From: Trichostrongylus colubriformis
Lineage: Eukaryota > Nematoda > Chromadorea > Rhabditida > Trichostrongylidae
Assembly (NCBI GenBank): GCA_963978905.1
Contig: OZ022256.1
Span: 50,268,001-50,332,000, forward strand
Reading direction: 5' to 3'
Length of the DNA stretch: 64,000 bases
A model generated the notes under the pieces. The model saw only the letters and a program-made list of their open reading frames with translations, was not told the origin of the DNA and made no database searches. The translations under genes and the position numbers were made by a program. Of the stretch, positions 1 to 12,250 are shown in pieces (the stretch's first letter is position 1; the number at the start of each line of letters is the position of its first letter).

Positions 1-1039
1 CACGAATTGCCATCCTGGATCTCACCTGATAACTCTATTCGATCTCCGGTTCTATAATCAAAGAAGGACAATGGCTAAGGCTACTGGATTATCAATAACA
101 GGCGCGAAAATCCCCCACCTTTTTTTCCGATAACCTTGGTGATTGATTCCTTTTTCTGTCTGTCACTTTCCTTTGCCATTTTTGCTTTCATTCCTTCCTT
201 TACCTGTTTTTTCATCTTCGAAAACAACAGTGGTTTGTTGAATCCCTAGCGGAGCCTCGGTAATCGTGATCACGTCACCGAATAAGAATGCAGTTTGACC
301 GGTCTCATGAAGGTGACTGTTCCTGATTTCAGACTCGGGTTCCCGCATGCGATGGGCGACAGTATGGAGTCATGGCCAACAACGGCGAATGCATGACGCT
401 AAGCCCTGTTTTTTTAAATCATTTTCTAGTCGATGTGATGAAGGAAGGGCACCCTGCAAAGTCGCCCACTTTCAGTACAGTAAAAAAGAGACGGCAATTT
501 TGTTTGGAACCAAGGAGTTTGGGGGTGCTTCAATTTTTTTTGTGCAACAAACTTTCATCACGTGAGAAATAAAGCTGCAGAAAATGATGTCCTGTTTTCT
601 TCACATCGACTCCTTTTTCATATGCTTCATTACGCCTCAGGCGACCATACTTGAGCTGTCGCTCGAATTGTACTAGAATCGCGGTACTGCATCTTTTTCT
701 GCGTTTTCTCTCGGACTGGAGTAGCACTCCCAGATGCGGCGAAATCGAGGAATCACAAATATTCAAGGAAAGAAGAGACCACCAGTAAACAACAAGAACA
801 GCAAACACTCAAGGACAACAGACGAAGCCTCCACTTTATATGTATTTGCGAGATTTTTCGGGAATCCTTTTTCGCGAACCTTCGGAGAACAGCGTCGACG
901 ACTTTGAACCATCCACTTCCACTTACCACTAGAGCAGCCCGATGACAGTAGCCGTCAACGACATCGTCTCCTCCTGCGAATTCCATTTTGCCACTAATTT
1001 CAGAAACCATATCGACAACGCTTCGAGCAGCGAAAATTG

Positions 1040-3153
1040 AGCCTTGACGGGAAAAAGGCCTGGGACATGCTCCCTCGTGGACTATGCGGATTTCCCCAGT
1101 GCCATAATGAAGAATTTGGAAGCGACCTTGGGAGCTGCGGTGAGCATATTCAGAAGCACAGTCGCTACGGACAATCTGTTCGCAGTCTCACTTGTCAAAA
1201 CCGTCTGTTGCTTGTGATCCCGATCCACAAGAGCTCTGTTCCGCCAGGAAAGCACGACAGCGGATTAGCTTTTTGTTTCAGAGCAGCGAGAGTTTGGCAG
1301 AATTCAGGCTACTCGCAAGAATTACAGAAGACGTGGATGACCTCAGCGAAAGTGATATGAGAAGAAGTTGCACCTTACGACCCTTCACCCCTCCGCCCCC
1401 TTCCCTGAAAATTCCGCAAATTGTGACGATGAGGATGGGATTCATTCACGATTAAGATTCATACAATCTGTCTTGCCGAGATCATTTTTAGGAAGAGTGC
1501 CTCGCGAGCCCAACGAGCAATGGACCGACCAGCTGTTCGTGGGACGGTATCGATCGCGGAGCGCCAGTGGGCTGGGATCGTTGTCGGCACAGCATTCGTG
1601 CCAGGTGAGCGATTTCCCTCAAGAAAGAAAGGGTTTCGTGGATCGGATTAAGCCACAGAGGTGAATAAACTTTTGGTAGCAGTTTGAAGCTCTTGAAGAC
1701 ACCATTAGGCCAACGAAAAATCGGAATTTGTGAAAAAATAACTTCGGAATTAATGAAAACTTCGTCTGTATTGTTTTGGTCATATTGCTGTAGATGGTCG
1801 AATAAATTTGGAGGGCGAGGCCAAGTCACAGCTGGATAGTTAAGGAATCGTCCACGGAAAATGAGTTTTTGTGTCACCCATATGTTTATGTTGTATTTGT
1901 CTAACCTCATGCAAAATTTCACGCGGAAAAATGTGAATCTGGCTGAGATATAGCACTACAAAGTACGTCCGGGTGGGCGGGGTCTCCGAGTAAAAGCCTC
2001 GTCCCGTCGTCCGACGCTGTTGGAGACGCATTGTAGGAATAGAAAATTACTTGAACATTCCTACTCTGCGTTCCCAACGGCGGCGGACGACAGGACGAGG
2101 GTTTTACTCCGAGGCCCCGCCCACCCGGACGTATTTTGTGGTGCTGCATCTTAGCCGGATTCACATTTTTTCGCGTGAAACTTTGCATGAGGCCCACATT
2201 AGGCAAATACATCATTAACATATGGGTAACACCAGACTTATTTTTCCGTGGACGATTCCTTTAAGTTGCGTTGGCGCATGCATCACTCCTTCAATAATCC
2301 AGGGGGTGGAAAACTCACGTTCCCTGTTCATGTCTTTCTCTCTCTACTTCTGCACCCCTTCACATCTCTGCTTTCAAATCTTACAGTCGGCCAAAAACTT
2401 TGTAGTAGTGCCTTTAGGCTTGCATTACTCTTTCTCACGCTGACACCAATCCTGCTAATTCTAAACTATTTCAGAATAATTTTCACTAAGTGGCGGATTG
2501 AGCTGAATCTCGGTGAGAATATTATAGCCAAAATCCCGGATTTCAACGGAAAAACCACCATCGACATGTGAAGGTAGACTGATGTTCATTCGAATTGTTC
2601 AGCAACTTTTAGTAATTTTTCTTACGGGATAGGGAACTCCCAAACTTGTGGCAATGACTTGAATTGCTCCCATACTTGGAACTTGGTGGTGGAGGGGGGG
2701 GGGGGTCTGTGGAACAGGAATAAGCCGAAACACACCGTAAAGGGCGCTTTCTGAGTTGTCCGTGCCCAAGTGGGAGTTCACGTAGTTTCTCGTCCAATAG
2801 TCGCCCCCCATTAACGGCTGCGGCGGATGCGGTGTAGAGGAAATTAGCCGAACGGAGGGAAAAACCCTTAACAGTTTAGAAAATGCATGTATCATACACA
2901 ATTTATAAACTACTCCGATAATACATAGTTTCACCCCATCTTTGCGCGCGGCTCTCATTGCAATAATCGTTTCAGATTCGACCTTGTCCGACGATCCCAG
3001 CCACTACGGGCAAGCCGACGACGACGAGAGGTAGGCCCCTTTGACTTTCTTATTTTTTTTGAGTGTCAAGCATAATTGCCTGCTTTTTGCAGCTGCCAAT
3101 GGACGCTCCAGACCAGCCTGATGACGCCGCCGCACGTCTCTTCGCTTTTTTAG
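1040..3153 (+). CDS. Fragments of a multi-exon gene of unknown function
   Basis: Several open stretches are bounded by good nematode splice sites: up to 1139 (GCTGCG|GTGAGC), 1186 to about 1340 after a 46-bp intron (TTCGCAG), 1492-1604 (TTTTTAG ... CCAG|GTGAGC), 2976-3030 (GTTTCAG ... GAG|GTAGGC), and 3093-3153 (TTTGCAG ... TAG stop). The second encodes RKARQRISFLFQSSESLAEF followed by an acidic run. The fourth, read in one frame, encodes STLSDDPSHYGQADDDE. The first two join in phase 0. Two frames remain open through the 1492-1604 exon, so the chain beyond it is not settled. The 5' end was not found. I recognise no domain, and a decayed gene is also possible. Confidence 0.35.
1843..2260. mobile_element. 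MITE family A, copy 1 (TTA target site)
   Basis: The ends AGGAATCGTCCACGGAAAAT and the inverted match are flanked by TTA on both sides. The arms are about 200 bp, so most of the element is one long inverted repeat. No coding capacity is seen. A 3-bp TTA duplication suggests a PIF/Harbinger-type parent (inference). Other copies lie at 40116-40540, 29326-29519 and 31568-31655. Confidence 0.8.
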
Positions 3154-3989
3154 GTGTGCTGTACATATGTGTGGGTGCCCAATGGTGGGGAGGGGGGAGG
3201 GGGAGGGGGGGTTAGACTGCTTGGGTTCTTCAATCCATGTATGGGTTCTTTAGGCTTCTCTTTGGTCGTACGACTGGGAGTATCTGGTGTTTCGATGGGT
3301 ATCAATTGTTCACGGGATTCTTTTTTATATTTTTAGCCAGTTTTCTTTCGTCGTGGTATTTCTCATTCCCGAACTCGGTTCTTGGGTTTACAACATAGTG
3401 ATCAAGCTAAATTCAAAAAAAGATTGGTGCTGGCTTTTGGCAGCGTCCCAGGCACATATCCGAAAGCATTTAGAAATTTGCTCCGATCGAAACCTAGTTC
3501 CTCTTCAGTTGCATATTTTCTTGGCCCTGTTGAGATTCACATGGGATGGGGTTCAGAACGCTTTGCTTTTTATCTTTATAATGTTTACTTCTGCTTCTAC
3601 ACAGAAAGGTGAGGGAAGGCGAGGGGGTGGGACAGGAATTTCCAGGTCAAAAACCCTCCTTACGTCTCCTGGATGTTTAGCATCTATGGGTTCAGGAAGC
3701 TATCTGCCCTAGTTGTAGTATAGGGTCGTCCTTGTTTTCAACTTTCCTCAAAATTTTCGGGGCGTTTTTTTTTTTGAGGGGGGTACTAAGGCGTAAGAGG
3801 TGAGGAGAGAAAGGGGTACCAGGCACCCACACTTGTCAGCCACCCTCTTTCATTTTGTTGTTGCTTTGTTGCGTTGTTGTTGTTGTTGTAATACTCATCC
3901 TAAGTTTTCAGGCCTCTCAAGGCAGAAGGGCTTGTGTACCTTCTAAGAATTTAACCTCTTCCAAATCGAATCCCACGCATTGTGTCTCC

Positions 3990-4180
3990 CACCGGTGGGG
4001 TCGACTCGTCGAAGCCATCGAGGTCCGCAGCTTGGCGTGCCTTGATGTGCCAGAAGTTTTCTTTTGGCATGCACTGTCCTCAGCGTGGCCAAGACGTCCC
4101 ACAGACAGGTGGTGCTCACGTCGTCGTCAGTGTCCCCTGGCCAGTCGATTCGAGAAGAAGCACGCGACAGGACCTAGAGG
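3990..4180 (+). repeat. Dispersed repeat with a conserved peptide frame, copy 1
   Basis: It is homologous in inverse orientation to 9420-9600. The frame encodes ALMCQKFSFGMHCPQRGQDV here and ALVCQKVSFGDDCPQCSQDV there. Synonymous-looking differences suggest it was once coding, perhaps in a mobile element. Confidence 0.55.
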
Positions 4181-4209
4181 GGGAGTCTTGCTCCGTGGAA
4201 GGCGGTAGC

Positions 4210-7130
4210 CAAACTTATCGTGTCTCTTAAACTAACCTATTTTCGTGCTGAGTTTTTGCGAGTTTGGCAGGGTGAAGCATGGGTTGGGGAGCCCTTGAGA
4301 GGGGAGCGGGGCATTTTGTTTTGAAAATGGGGTCTCATTCGGGAAGGGAAGTTGTTAAAAGTCCATCTAAAACCTACCTTTTTAGTAGTTTTGGAAGCGG
4401 TTGGGTGGTTTCAAAGAAGGTTTTAATAAAGCTAGATACAGTCGTACTTTGATTGGGGACAAAGGGGGGGGGGGAGGTGGGGTGGGGATGGGAGGGTCCT
4501 ATGGTGAGAATAGATCTGAGGGAGGGCGACTTCGTATTTGAAAATTTCTTCCGGTGCAATGCTTGACCCTGGCCGAAAACACGTGATATTGATCTCCCAG
4601 CTGCTGAGAAGAGAGGGATCGAACCTTTTCGCTTTTCGTGCAAGCATCAAATGACGGCTGATGTGAACTCCGGCTGAGCTCGGCAGTGTTCCAGCTACGG
4701 TTGGTGATGAAATATCACTGGTTGTTCTCAAAAATTGTGATGGTACTCAGTGCACAGCGTGGTCTCGAGCGAACTGGCGCATCAGGGTGGTCCCCTTCGG
4801 ATAGGGTTATTATTGATGGAAAATTGTCCTTTTCTCGGTTCCCCTTTCTTTTTCTTTCGACTCTGCTCCCTTGGGAGTGGATGTTCTTGCAGGCCACGAA
4901 ATTTCTAAAAAAAAAGTGTTTCTACTCAGAATCCAATCTCATCAGTTGCAATTACGAACTTACTCTGGGTCAATTGAGTTCTTGCTCCCCTCAAATACGC
5001 GAAATTTAACTCCCCTCGCCCTTGAGGGTTTCTCGTGAACCACGCTGTACGCTTCATCAACTTTCCACGAAATTGTTCTGTTAATCATTTGGGAGGTGAA
5101 GCTGTGGTTCATGTGCGCAGGGAGCTCGAGACACTTCGAGGAGTTGGATGGGAGGCAGGTTGCTGACTTGGATTCCTGCTACCATTTTTTGAACATCTAT
5201 TCGCCTCGAGGGCAATGTTCTAACAGGAATATTTCACGCAAAGCAATGGAAAACATCATGGAAAGCAGTCACTTCCTTTATTTCTTGGACTTTTTATGGG
5301 GCTGTCGTCAGTTCCAGGAGTTGCGGAGATTGAGTGGACACTTCTGTACAAGAAAAGCAGCGGAAGCGAGTGGTTCGAACGCTTTCTAGGCAGAATCCTC
5401 AGCGATTGTGCTCGAACTACTCCAGGACATCGACTTTGGGAGAGAGGGTCTTTTCCGCTGATCTGGCTCCTCAGTGATCACTCAGCATCAATTTCTCGAC
5501 GACGTTGCCGAGCTGCTCGCCACGTGGCTCTTCTCCAATTCTTCAGTCATCCGCATGCTTCCATAGCAATGAGTTATTCTTGAATTCAGTCGAAACCGTT
5601 GGGAATAATCACGAGCTTCTGAGTTGCTTAGAACACAACCTAACCCTTTTGAAAAAAAATTGTCGTCACGCTTTCTGTCGTAGCTTTGAGTTAGGAATTT
5701 CTGACTCAGTAATTTGTGCTTGATTTCGCTCTTGCTTTTATGACTACATGTTGGGTTGTAGGAAAAAATCTGCGACATTTTTCCAGAGTTTTGAGATGCT
5801 TTCAGAAATTTGTGTGGTGGAGCTCATAATGGGAGCACAGCACGCAGTACACTTGGATAGCTCCGGTTTTTAATTTTGCGATGAAAGTGACAGTTACCTG
5901 CGATGGATCATGGTTTCCCTTCTTCACGAGTGCCGCCTGGGATCCAGCGCTTATGAGGGGGGTCGTAACAGTCAACTTTTGGGTGAGGAAGTGTTAAAGA
6001 ATCCTTCAGGGGGTTGGTTGAATGAATGGCTTGAAAAAGGAGGGAGTCGTATAAGGGGAGAAAGCCCGAGAGAAATTCTGAGGCCCTACCTGTTTTCAGT
6101 GGTTTTTGAGGCAATCAAGTGGTCTTTGAAAATTTTGGTCAATCGATAATGGAGGTGGCAAGGCTGCAAAAATTAAACGATTTTACTTTTTTTGATCTTT
6201 ACTCTTTTGGGAAGTCGCTTCTGTATATTAGTACCAACGAAACCGATCATGGAAAGGGATGGTTCGTGACGTTGCGTGGTCTCAAATAGGGTCATATTCA
6301 AAAAAATACTTGATGTGAATATGAGTAAACAAAGCAACAAAACATTTTTCAAAAACCAGGCTATAATTTTTGGCATATCATTTAGATATGGAAAGTGCTT
6401 AAAAAAAGTCGCAGAATTTTTCCTGCCACTTAATACTCCAAAAATATGTTCAGTCACCACAAGGGTACAGAGCGGTGGAAGCAATGTATTGAGGTCACCC
6501 AGCTCAGGTTGCCTCCAAACTGCTGGTACAGAACGTTGAAAGCAGCTTTTATCATTCAGCACCAAAAGCAAGAGGGAATTATAGTGGGGTGGACAGCGCT
6601 TCGTTTCGGTCATGCTCACTGGGAATGTGGGGGGAAGGGGAGGTGAACGGCAGAATCTCTGACTTTTTGACCGCTTTGTTTTCACAATATCCCGGCTTTC
6701 GAGAGACCTTTCTGTCACCATTAGTGCCGCAATATGAATACTCCTTTTGCCCCTTTCTTGAGTCAGGGTTAGTGATGATTATAATCACTGAGCATTCGCC
6801 TTAACAGGGTCTCAATGATTTCTCACTCATTTTCCCTGGATTCCTGCTGTGCAATCTGCGGTTGGAAACTGTGCTCTGTATCCTCATTTGCTGAGAACTG
6901 TCGTCGCGCTCTACACTAAACTTGGCTGGAGCTGGATTTCTAGCACTGTGGGTACCGAATTTGCGTTCTGGCAATTTTTCAAGATCAGCAGTTAACACGA
7001 GACCAGCCATTTCGTGTGGACGTAGGCACCCGCCAGAAACTTTCGAAGATAATGTATTTCCTCGCTTGAAGACAACATATTGAATAATTTGGAAAGTAGA
7101 TTGCTCCTGCCGTTCTATCGTTTGCGTGAA
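4210..7130. other. Non-coding stretch with dispersed repeats
   Basis: Apart from the repeat at 5150-5670 and a G homopolymer near 4467-4477, I find no splice-consistent exons or motifs. Short open frames occur on both strands without support. Confidence 0.5.
5150..5670 (+). repeat. Dispersed repeat, copy 1 of an inverted pair
   Basis: The segment containing GCAGTCACTTCCTTTATTTC matches the minus strand near 8948-9060, and its other end matches the plus strand near 8320-8420 (AGCTCGTGATTATT). So 5150-5670 and 8295-9060 are inverse copies with different middle lengths. Confidence 0.5.
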
Positions 7131-7339
7131 TAGGCGTTTTCATTGTACTTCAGCTCTAAAGCAGCCAATGAAGTAGTAGGTGGGTTGCCGACTGAGCCCA
7201 GGGATTGGGTATGCTTGCCACCTTGCCGTAGGTTCTTGTGGCGGCCTTCTTCAGTTCGTTTCTGCGCAGTTTTGAGAATTTTGAGGTGTCTCACACACGA
7301 CGTGGCCCCTTTGCCTTTTCTGTACACTTATTTACTCAA

Positions 7340-7861
7340 TGAGTGCTTTCTGTCCCATTGGCTTCATCCCAAAAAGGTCCCCTGCTGCTGCCTACGCACC
7401 TCCAATCGTTTCTCCGGCTATGGCTAGCTCACACGAGAATCCTCGGATAGCGTCATTTTCGGGTAGTCACCTTCACTTCACTTTAGTCTTACCCGTAGGA
7501 TTCTCTCGTTGCAGGGGCTGGTTGTGGTATGGCCACGCGTTAAAGCCCTTTTCAAGGCTTTTCCAAACTGGTAGCCACCGCTGCAAATGATCTGCTTCCT
7601 CTGAGCGCTTTCCGAAGCTCCTAATTCGTAGAGTGAGGTTGCTTTGCGCAAACGCCAGCAACCTTCACTCCTTCCACCGATTGTATAAGGTTGATCCTTT
7701 TTTGAAACTTTCGAGATGCGGTTGCCACCTTCCGACTGCTTCTTCGCCCTCCTTCAGCTCAAGTTCAAGCCGGCACTGGACAGGCTTTGGAATGCCATCA
7801 ACGGTAGCGAGATGAGGGATCCTTCAGGGTTTAGCGACCTTCTTACGGCGCATGGCTACTG
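7340..7861 (+). CDS. Possible coding exons, unknown product
   Basis: The best piece is 7760-7861. It follows CCTCCTTCAG, encodes FKPALDRLWNAINGSEMRD and SGFSDLLTAHGYW, and ends at a TACTGG|GTGAGA donor. Upstream, 7339-7461 is open (PIVSPAMASSHENPR) and an acceptor-like TCGTTGCAG lies at 7514. These pieces do not join in one frame, so this may be a broken gene or repeat-derived coding sequence. Confidence 0.25.
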
Positions 7862-8294
7862 GGTGAGATTGCCGTCCAGCAGTTTCAGAGTAGTTTCAGT
7901 TGACCGTCTGAAATCTTTTTACTGCCGCATAAAACCTGTAGTGGGATGCTGAGGTACGCAACATTGCGTTTGAACCCACTTGTCCCATTTCAGAATGTTA
8001 ACCTTGATAATTCGGCCTGCAAGGTAACACGGGCAGTAATTTTGCGCAGCAGAAGGAGGTCAAAAATTCTCTTCAGCTATCCGTTTGTGTTTGACTGGAC
8101 AGCGGAATCAAGCACATGATATTTATTGGGACTTTCTCAAACTAATATTTTTTGAGATTTTGAAATAATTTTTGGGATTTTGTCAAGCCAAACCACGTAA
8201 CTGATAAACCGAAGTGTGTGAAAATTGAGATCTACTGGGTGTACGGGCTGGCTGAGGAATCATAAGTTTCTAAACTCATGCCTATGACAGAGTC

Positions 8295-9120
8295 TGATGA
8301 CAACTTTTCCAAAAAATGTGTTCGGCCTAGGAGCTCGTGATTATTTCCTATGGTTTCAGCTGAATTCCAGAAATACCCGCTGCTGTGGAATCATACGAGT
8401 GGCTGAAGAACCTGTTGGAGCCCGATATCGTGAGGAACTCGGCAGTATCTCCAGAAAATCGGGTGCTGAGAGTCGTTCAAGGCCAGATCTGCAGTTAAAA
8501 ATCCTCTATCTCAGACTTGGTGTTCTGAAGTAGCTCTAGCACATTTGCTAAGCATTTTGCATGGAAGGCGTTCAAGTCACGGTATAGCGAGAGTTCAGAA
8601 CAATAGGGTCCTATTTCTGGTTGGAAAAAAGAGGGTATAGTTCCTGGGAGAAAATTTCCGAAACTTCACCTTTTTTAACGATTTAGGCAATCGGGTAGTC
8701 TCTTGAAATATTGGGGGCAGTGTTATAAGTTTTGATTGATGACTTTTTTTGGGGCGGAACAGATGCGAGGGGTGGGGTTATGTTGTAACGGGATGGTTTC
8801 GAAACCAGGGGATAAATTTGTGGGAGGGGATAGGAGTCGTATTTTTGCCAAAATGTCCTTCACCAATGATTGGCCCAGGATCAAACCATTCGCTTTCGCT
8901 GCGCTTTCTGTATCGAGGAAGAAAACTCAGTTTTCACAACACAGTAAGAAGTAAAGGAAGTGACTGTTTTTCATGACATTTCCCATTTCTCTGCGTGCAA
9001 TATTCCTGGTAAAACACTGTTTTTGACGTGAGGAAGATGTTTGAACCATGACGGCAGAATTTCCAGAACAGTGACCTCCATTTTCATCCGATCGCTCGAA
9101 GTTCCCTGACTTTCTGTAGC
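8295..9120 (-). repeat. Dispersed repeat, copy 2 of an inverted pair
   Basis: This is the inverse of 5150-5670 with extra sequence in the middle. No coding function recognised. Confidence 0.5.
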
Positions 9121-9419
9121 ACATGAATCGCAGTTGATCACTATTTCTGAGAACAGCCATTGATTTCTTATCACTGATATCTCGCTGTTTTGAGCACTGT
9201 TGAATTAGCCAGAGCTCATATTGAGCGTTGTTTAATGTCTGCATATGGAGCGGAAAGTTACGATCCTTTTTTCTCCACAGGTTGAGAGACCCATATCGAT
9301 TTATACAGATTTTGGCATACTCGCAAAAAATCAGCACGGAAATGGGTCAGCCCAGCAGGCACAAGGATTCTGGCTATCGCTTTTCATGGATCAATACTCC
9401 CTCTGGGTCGTGTTGGGTG

Positions 9420-9600
9420 TTTCTTCTCGGAACGGCTGGTCAGGGGCCACACCTGACGTGAGCACTACACGTCGATGGGACGTCTTGGCTACACTGGGGA
9501 CAGTCATCGCCAAAGGAAACTTTCTGGCACACCAGGGCTCGTCTAGGTGTGGGCCTCAACGGGTTCGGCGAGTCGACCCCATCGTTGGGAGACCGGAGAT
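9420..9600 (-). repeat. Dispersed repeat with a conserved peptide frame, copy 2
   Basis: This is the inverse copy of 3990-4180. Read on the minus strand it shares GGGGTCGACTCG and GCCAAGACGTCCCA with copy 1. Confidence 0.55.
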
Positions 9601-9759
9601 AACGCGCGTGCGCGTCCGTGGGGGGAAGGGGCGGGGCATGGGAACTTAGGGTGAGTAAACATTGCTTTGTAATTATTATTGTGATACTTGTATTGTAAAT
9701 AAACTTTATTAACAAAACATTGTTGAAACACATAGATAAAAAAAAAACAAAATATAACA

Positions 9760-9935
9760 CAACTCACACAACACACGCACCAACACGGACACCATCACAG
9801 ACAGACACGCGCACACGCACACAAACTTCGCACACCACACACAGGACATTCGCACGCACACAACCCATCAGACGCTTCCAAATACAGCACACACGCACAC
9901 CACACATCACACATTCGACGCACAACACACACTCA
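9760..9935 (+). repeat. AC-rich microsatellite-like tract
   Basis: It consists of long runs of ACAC, CACA and CGCAC units, with almost no G on this strand for 170 bp. Confidence 0.85.
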
Positions 9936-10699
9936 TCTACTGCTCTTGGACGTATTCGCGCGTAGGCACATATTTTCCTCAATACTTGCTGACATAGCTG
10001 GGTACAAAGTGGTACGAGTGACAGCTTTTGCAATTTGCCGAGCACTTGGATACAAAACTTTTGACATCATGGTGTAACCCAAACTTTTCCATCAATCGAG
10101 TACATCGTCAAAAAAAAATGGAACGATACATTTTTTATTTTCTCACCAAAAATTGAAAAATTGGAAATCGTTGAGTTTGAATTTGAAGTGTTCTGAGTGG
10201 CGCTAGAATCTTCCAGTTATCTCTGTATGAGAGTATCACTTTTCCAGAGAGAACAGAGGTTCCCTTTTTTGAACTCATTGCGGAGTTATGATTTGTCAGT
10301 AATTCCAAATGGGAAAGACGGAAATGTGCAGATGGATTGAAAACCTTAGCATCCAGGGGTGCCCAAACCCAAAACAAAACAAACCTGGAATGGAATTTCT
10401 AGGATTGCAAAATTGAAAAAAATATATTCCTAGTCTTCACAAAAAAAGCTCCTTATGCAATTTTTCTGATATTGATCTATCATATTGACTCGATTAATGG
10501 AGAAGGCTGGATAATACCGTATTTTTCAGCTTTGAATCTGATCAGTGTCGCTTCGTGCCTTGGTGCGAGCTACCGAAACGCCACTCGTACCATTTTGCAC
10601 AGCTTCTCCCATGCACACTTCAGAAAACATATTCACATAGGCACTCATCAAAGAGCTCAATCCCCACTTCCCACTAAAAAAGTGATTGTTTGATTCGCA

Positions 10700-12250
10700 C
10701 GTTTTCTGGTGTTTTTTGCTCCACACTCCACTTACCCACCACCTTCTTTTCCTTGAAAGAACGACAAGGGAATGGCGATCCCCTGTAGATTTTCCATGTT
10801 ATTTTCATTGGACAAGTACAGGCTTAGCCCAGGGTTGCTCGTTTCCGACCCGCCCACATCCGCACTCACTAAACCCAATAGAAACGCACCTCTTACCTTG
10901 ATATACCCAGTGACAAATACGACCTATCCTATGGGTCAGGCACGCCTTCCCTTAAACTACTCTCGACAAGTGCTTAACCTTCCAATCAAACCTTTCACAG
11001 TCTCGCCTCTCGCGTCTTCACAGACCCTTTTACTAACCTGACACACCCCCTTGTACGTATCCTCCTCCCATCGCCTCCCATCTTCTCACTCCCATACTCA
11101 CCCATTCTCCCCACACTCACATTACTGGATCCCAGCTTCCAGATGTTACTCTTGTCATTTTTTTTAACAAACTTGCCCATCCCATCTTTAGAAGATTCCC
11201 TGACTGATGCTGGATCTTCCACATACTCCAACACTGACGCGTCTCTTCCCGTCTTTGACATCCGCACATTTATCCCCACTTGCTGGCCTCTTCAAACACG
11301 CACACCTCTTTCTTTCCGTCAAGCACTCCCTCTTCCCACGTACCCTGACCCTCCCGCCTACCCCCAACCCCTCATGCATCATCTTGCACTCACTTCACCC
11401 ACCATATCGTGACCCTACTCCCTTCCGTCAATGCCCCGCTCCCTTCACATACCCTCACTTCACGAATAAAAGCATTACTCCCTGTAACACTACCGTAACT
11501 TGACCATCCTCTCTTCCCATGCTCCCAATCACACGCTCAGATGCGCGAATACGCATGCATTGCAAACCCTCATTCACCAGTAAACATAGCCATTCCAAAC
11601 AACAATAAACAAACAACTCATACTTACCTGAACCTTGAACCAGGACCAGGCACCAGGCTGAGGAAGCTCTACGTATGCTGTCACCGACCCTATGACACTT
11701 TCCAGAGTTCTTTCCTGTAGACCTCACCACACCGGATTTGCTACGCCTCTCCTCGAAGCCACAGTGATGTGGAAGGTTGCTGAATTCCCTCGAAATTAGC
11801 GCCATTACTCCAGCCCGTGTTCTTCCCAACTGACCGTAATAAATAGTTTTTGCGGGCTCCCCTTCTCGAAAGCCACCAGACTGTGTGGGCGAGACCAGTT
11901 GATTCTCTTCGTGCTCCGCCACGTTACTACAACCCCAAGTCTTTCCTAATATGAACTCAACCTCAGTGAATTCTGTTAATTCCCTCCCTTTAAAGCCACA
12001 GGGTAGGTGGGGCTAGATCCCTCTAGAGTTCCACCGCCATTACCCGAGCCCTGCACCGCCAACGAGTTTTCGCCGCATTTTTCCCCATGACGATCCCTAG
12101 CCTCGTATTTCAGCCGGCCGATATGATTTTCGAGAACATTCCTCGACCTATGCGAAACCCTGATTCAACACAAATACTCGCTTGAGCTCGCTCACACACA
12201 CTTGCAAACGCACGTTGCACATTCACACCTTCGTCATTAACACAGCGTTC
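10700..12250. other. C-rich, G-poor stretch without identified genes
   Basis: The plus strand is strikingly rich in C and poor in G from about 10700 to 11500. A 155-codon minus-strand frame (11455-11922) is open but has no recognisable motif or splice support, and its length may follow from the composition. I see no gene here. Confidence 0.5.

Noticed and set aside
9720..10045. Open frames across the AC-rich tract (Thr/His-rich and Cys/Val-rich)
   Set aside because: They result from low-complexity sequence without splice or start context.
11455..11922. 155-codon minus-strand frame
   Set aside because: It has no motif or splice consistency and lies next to a skewed-composition stretch that lowers stop codon frequency.
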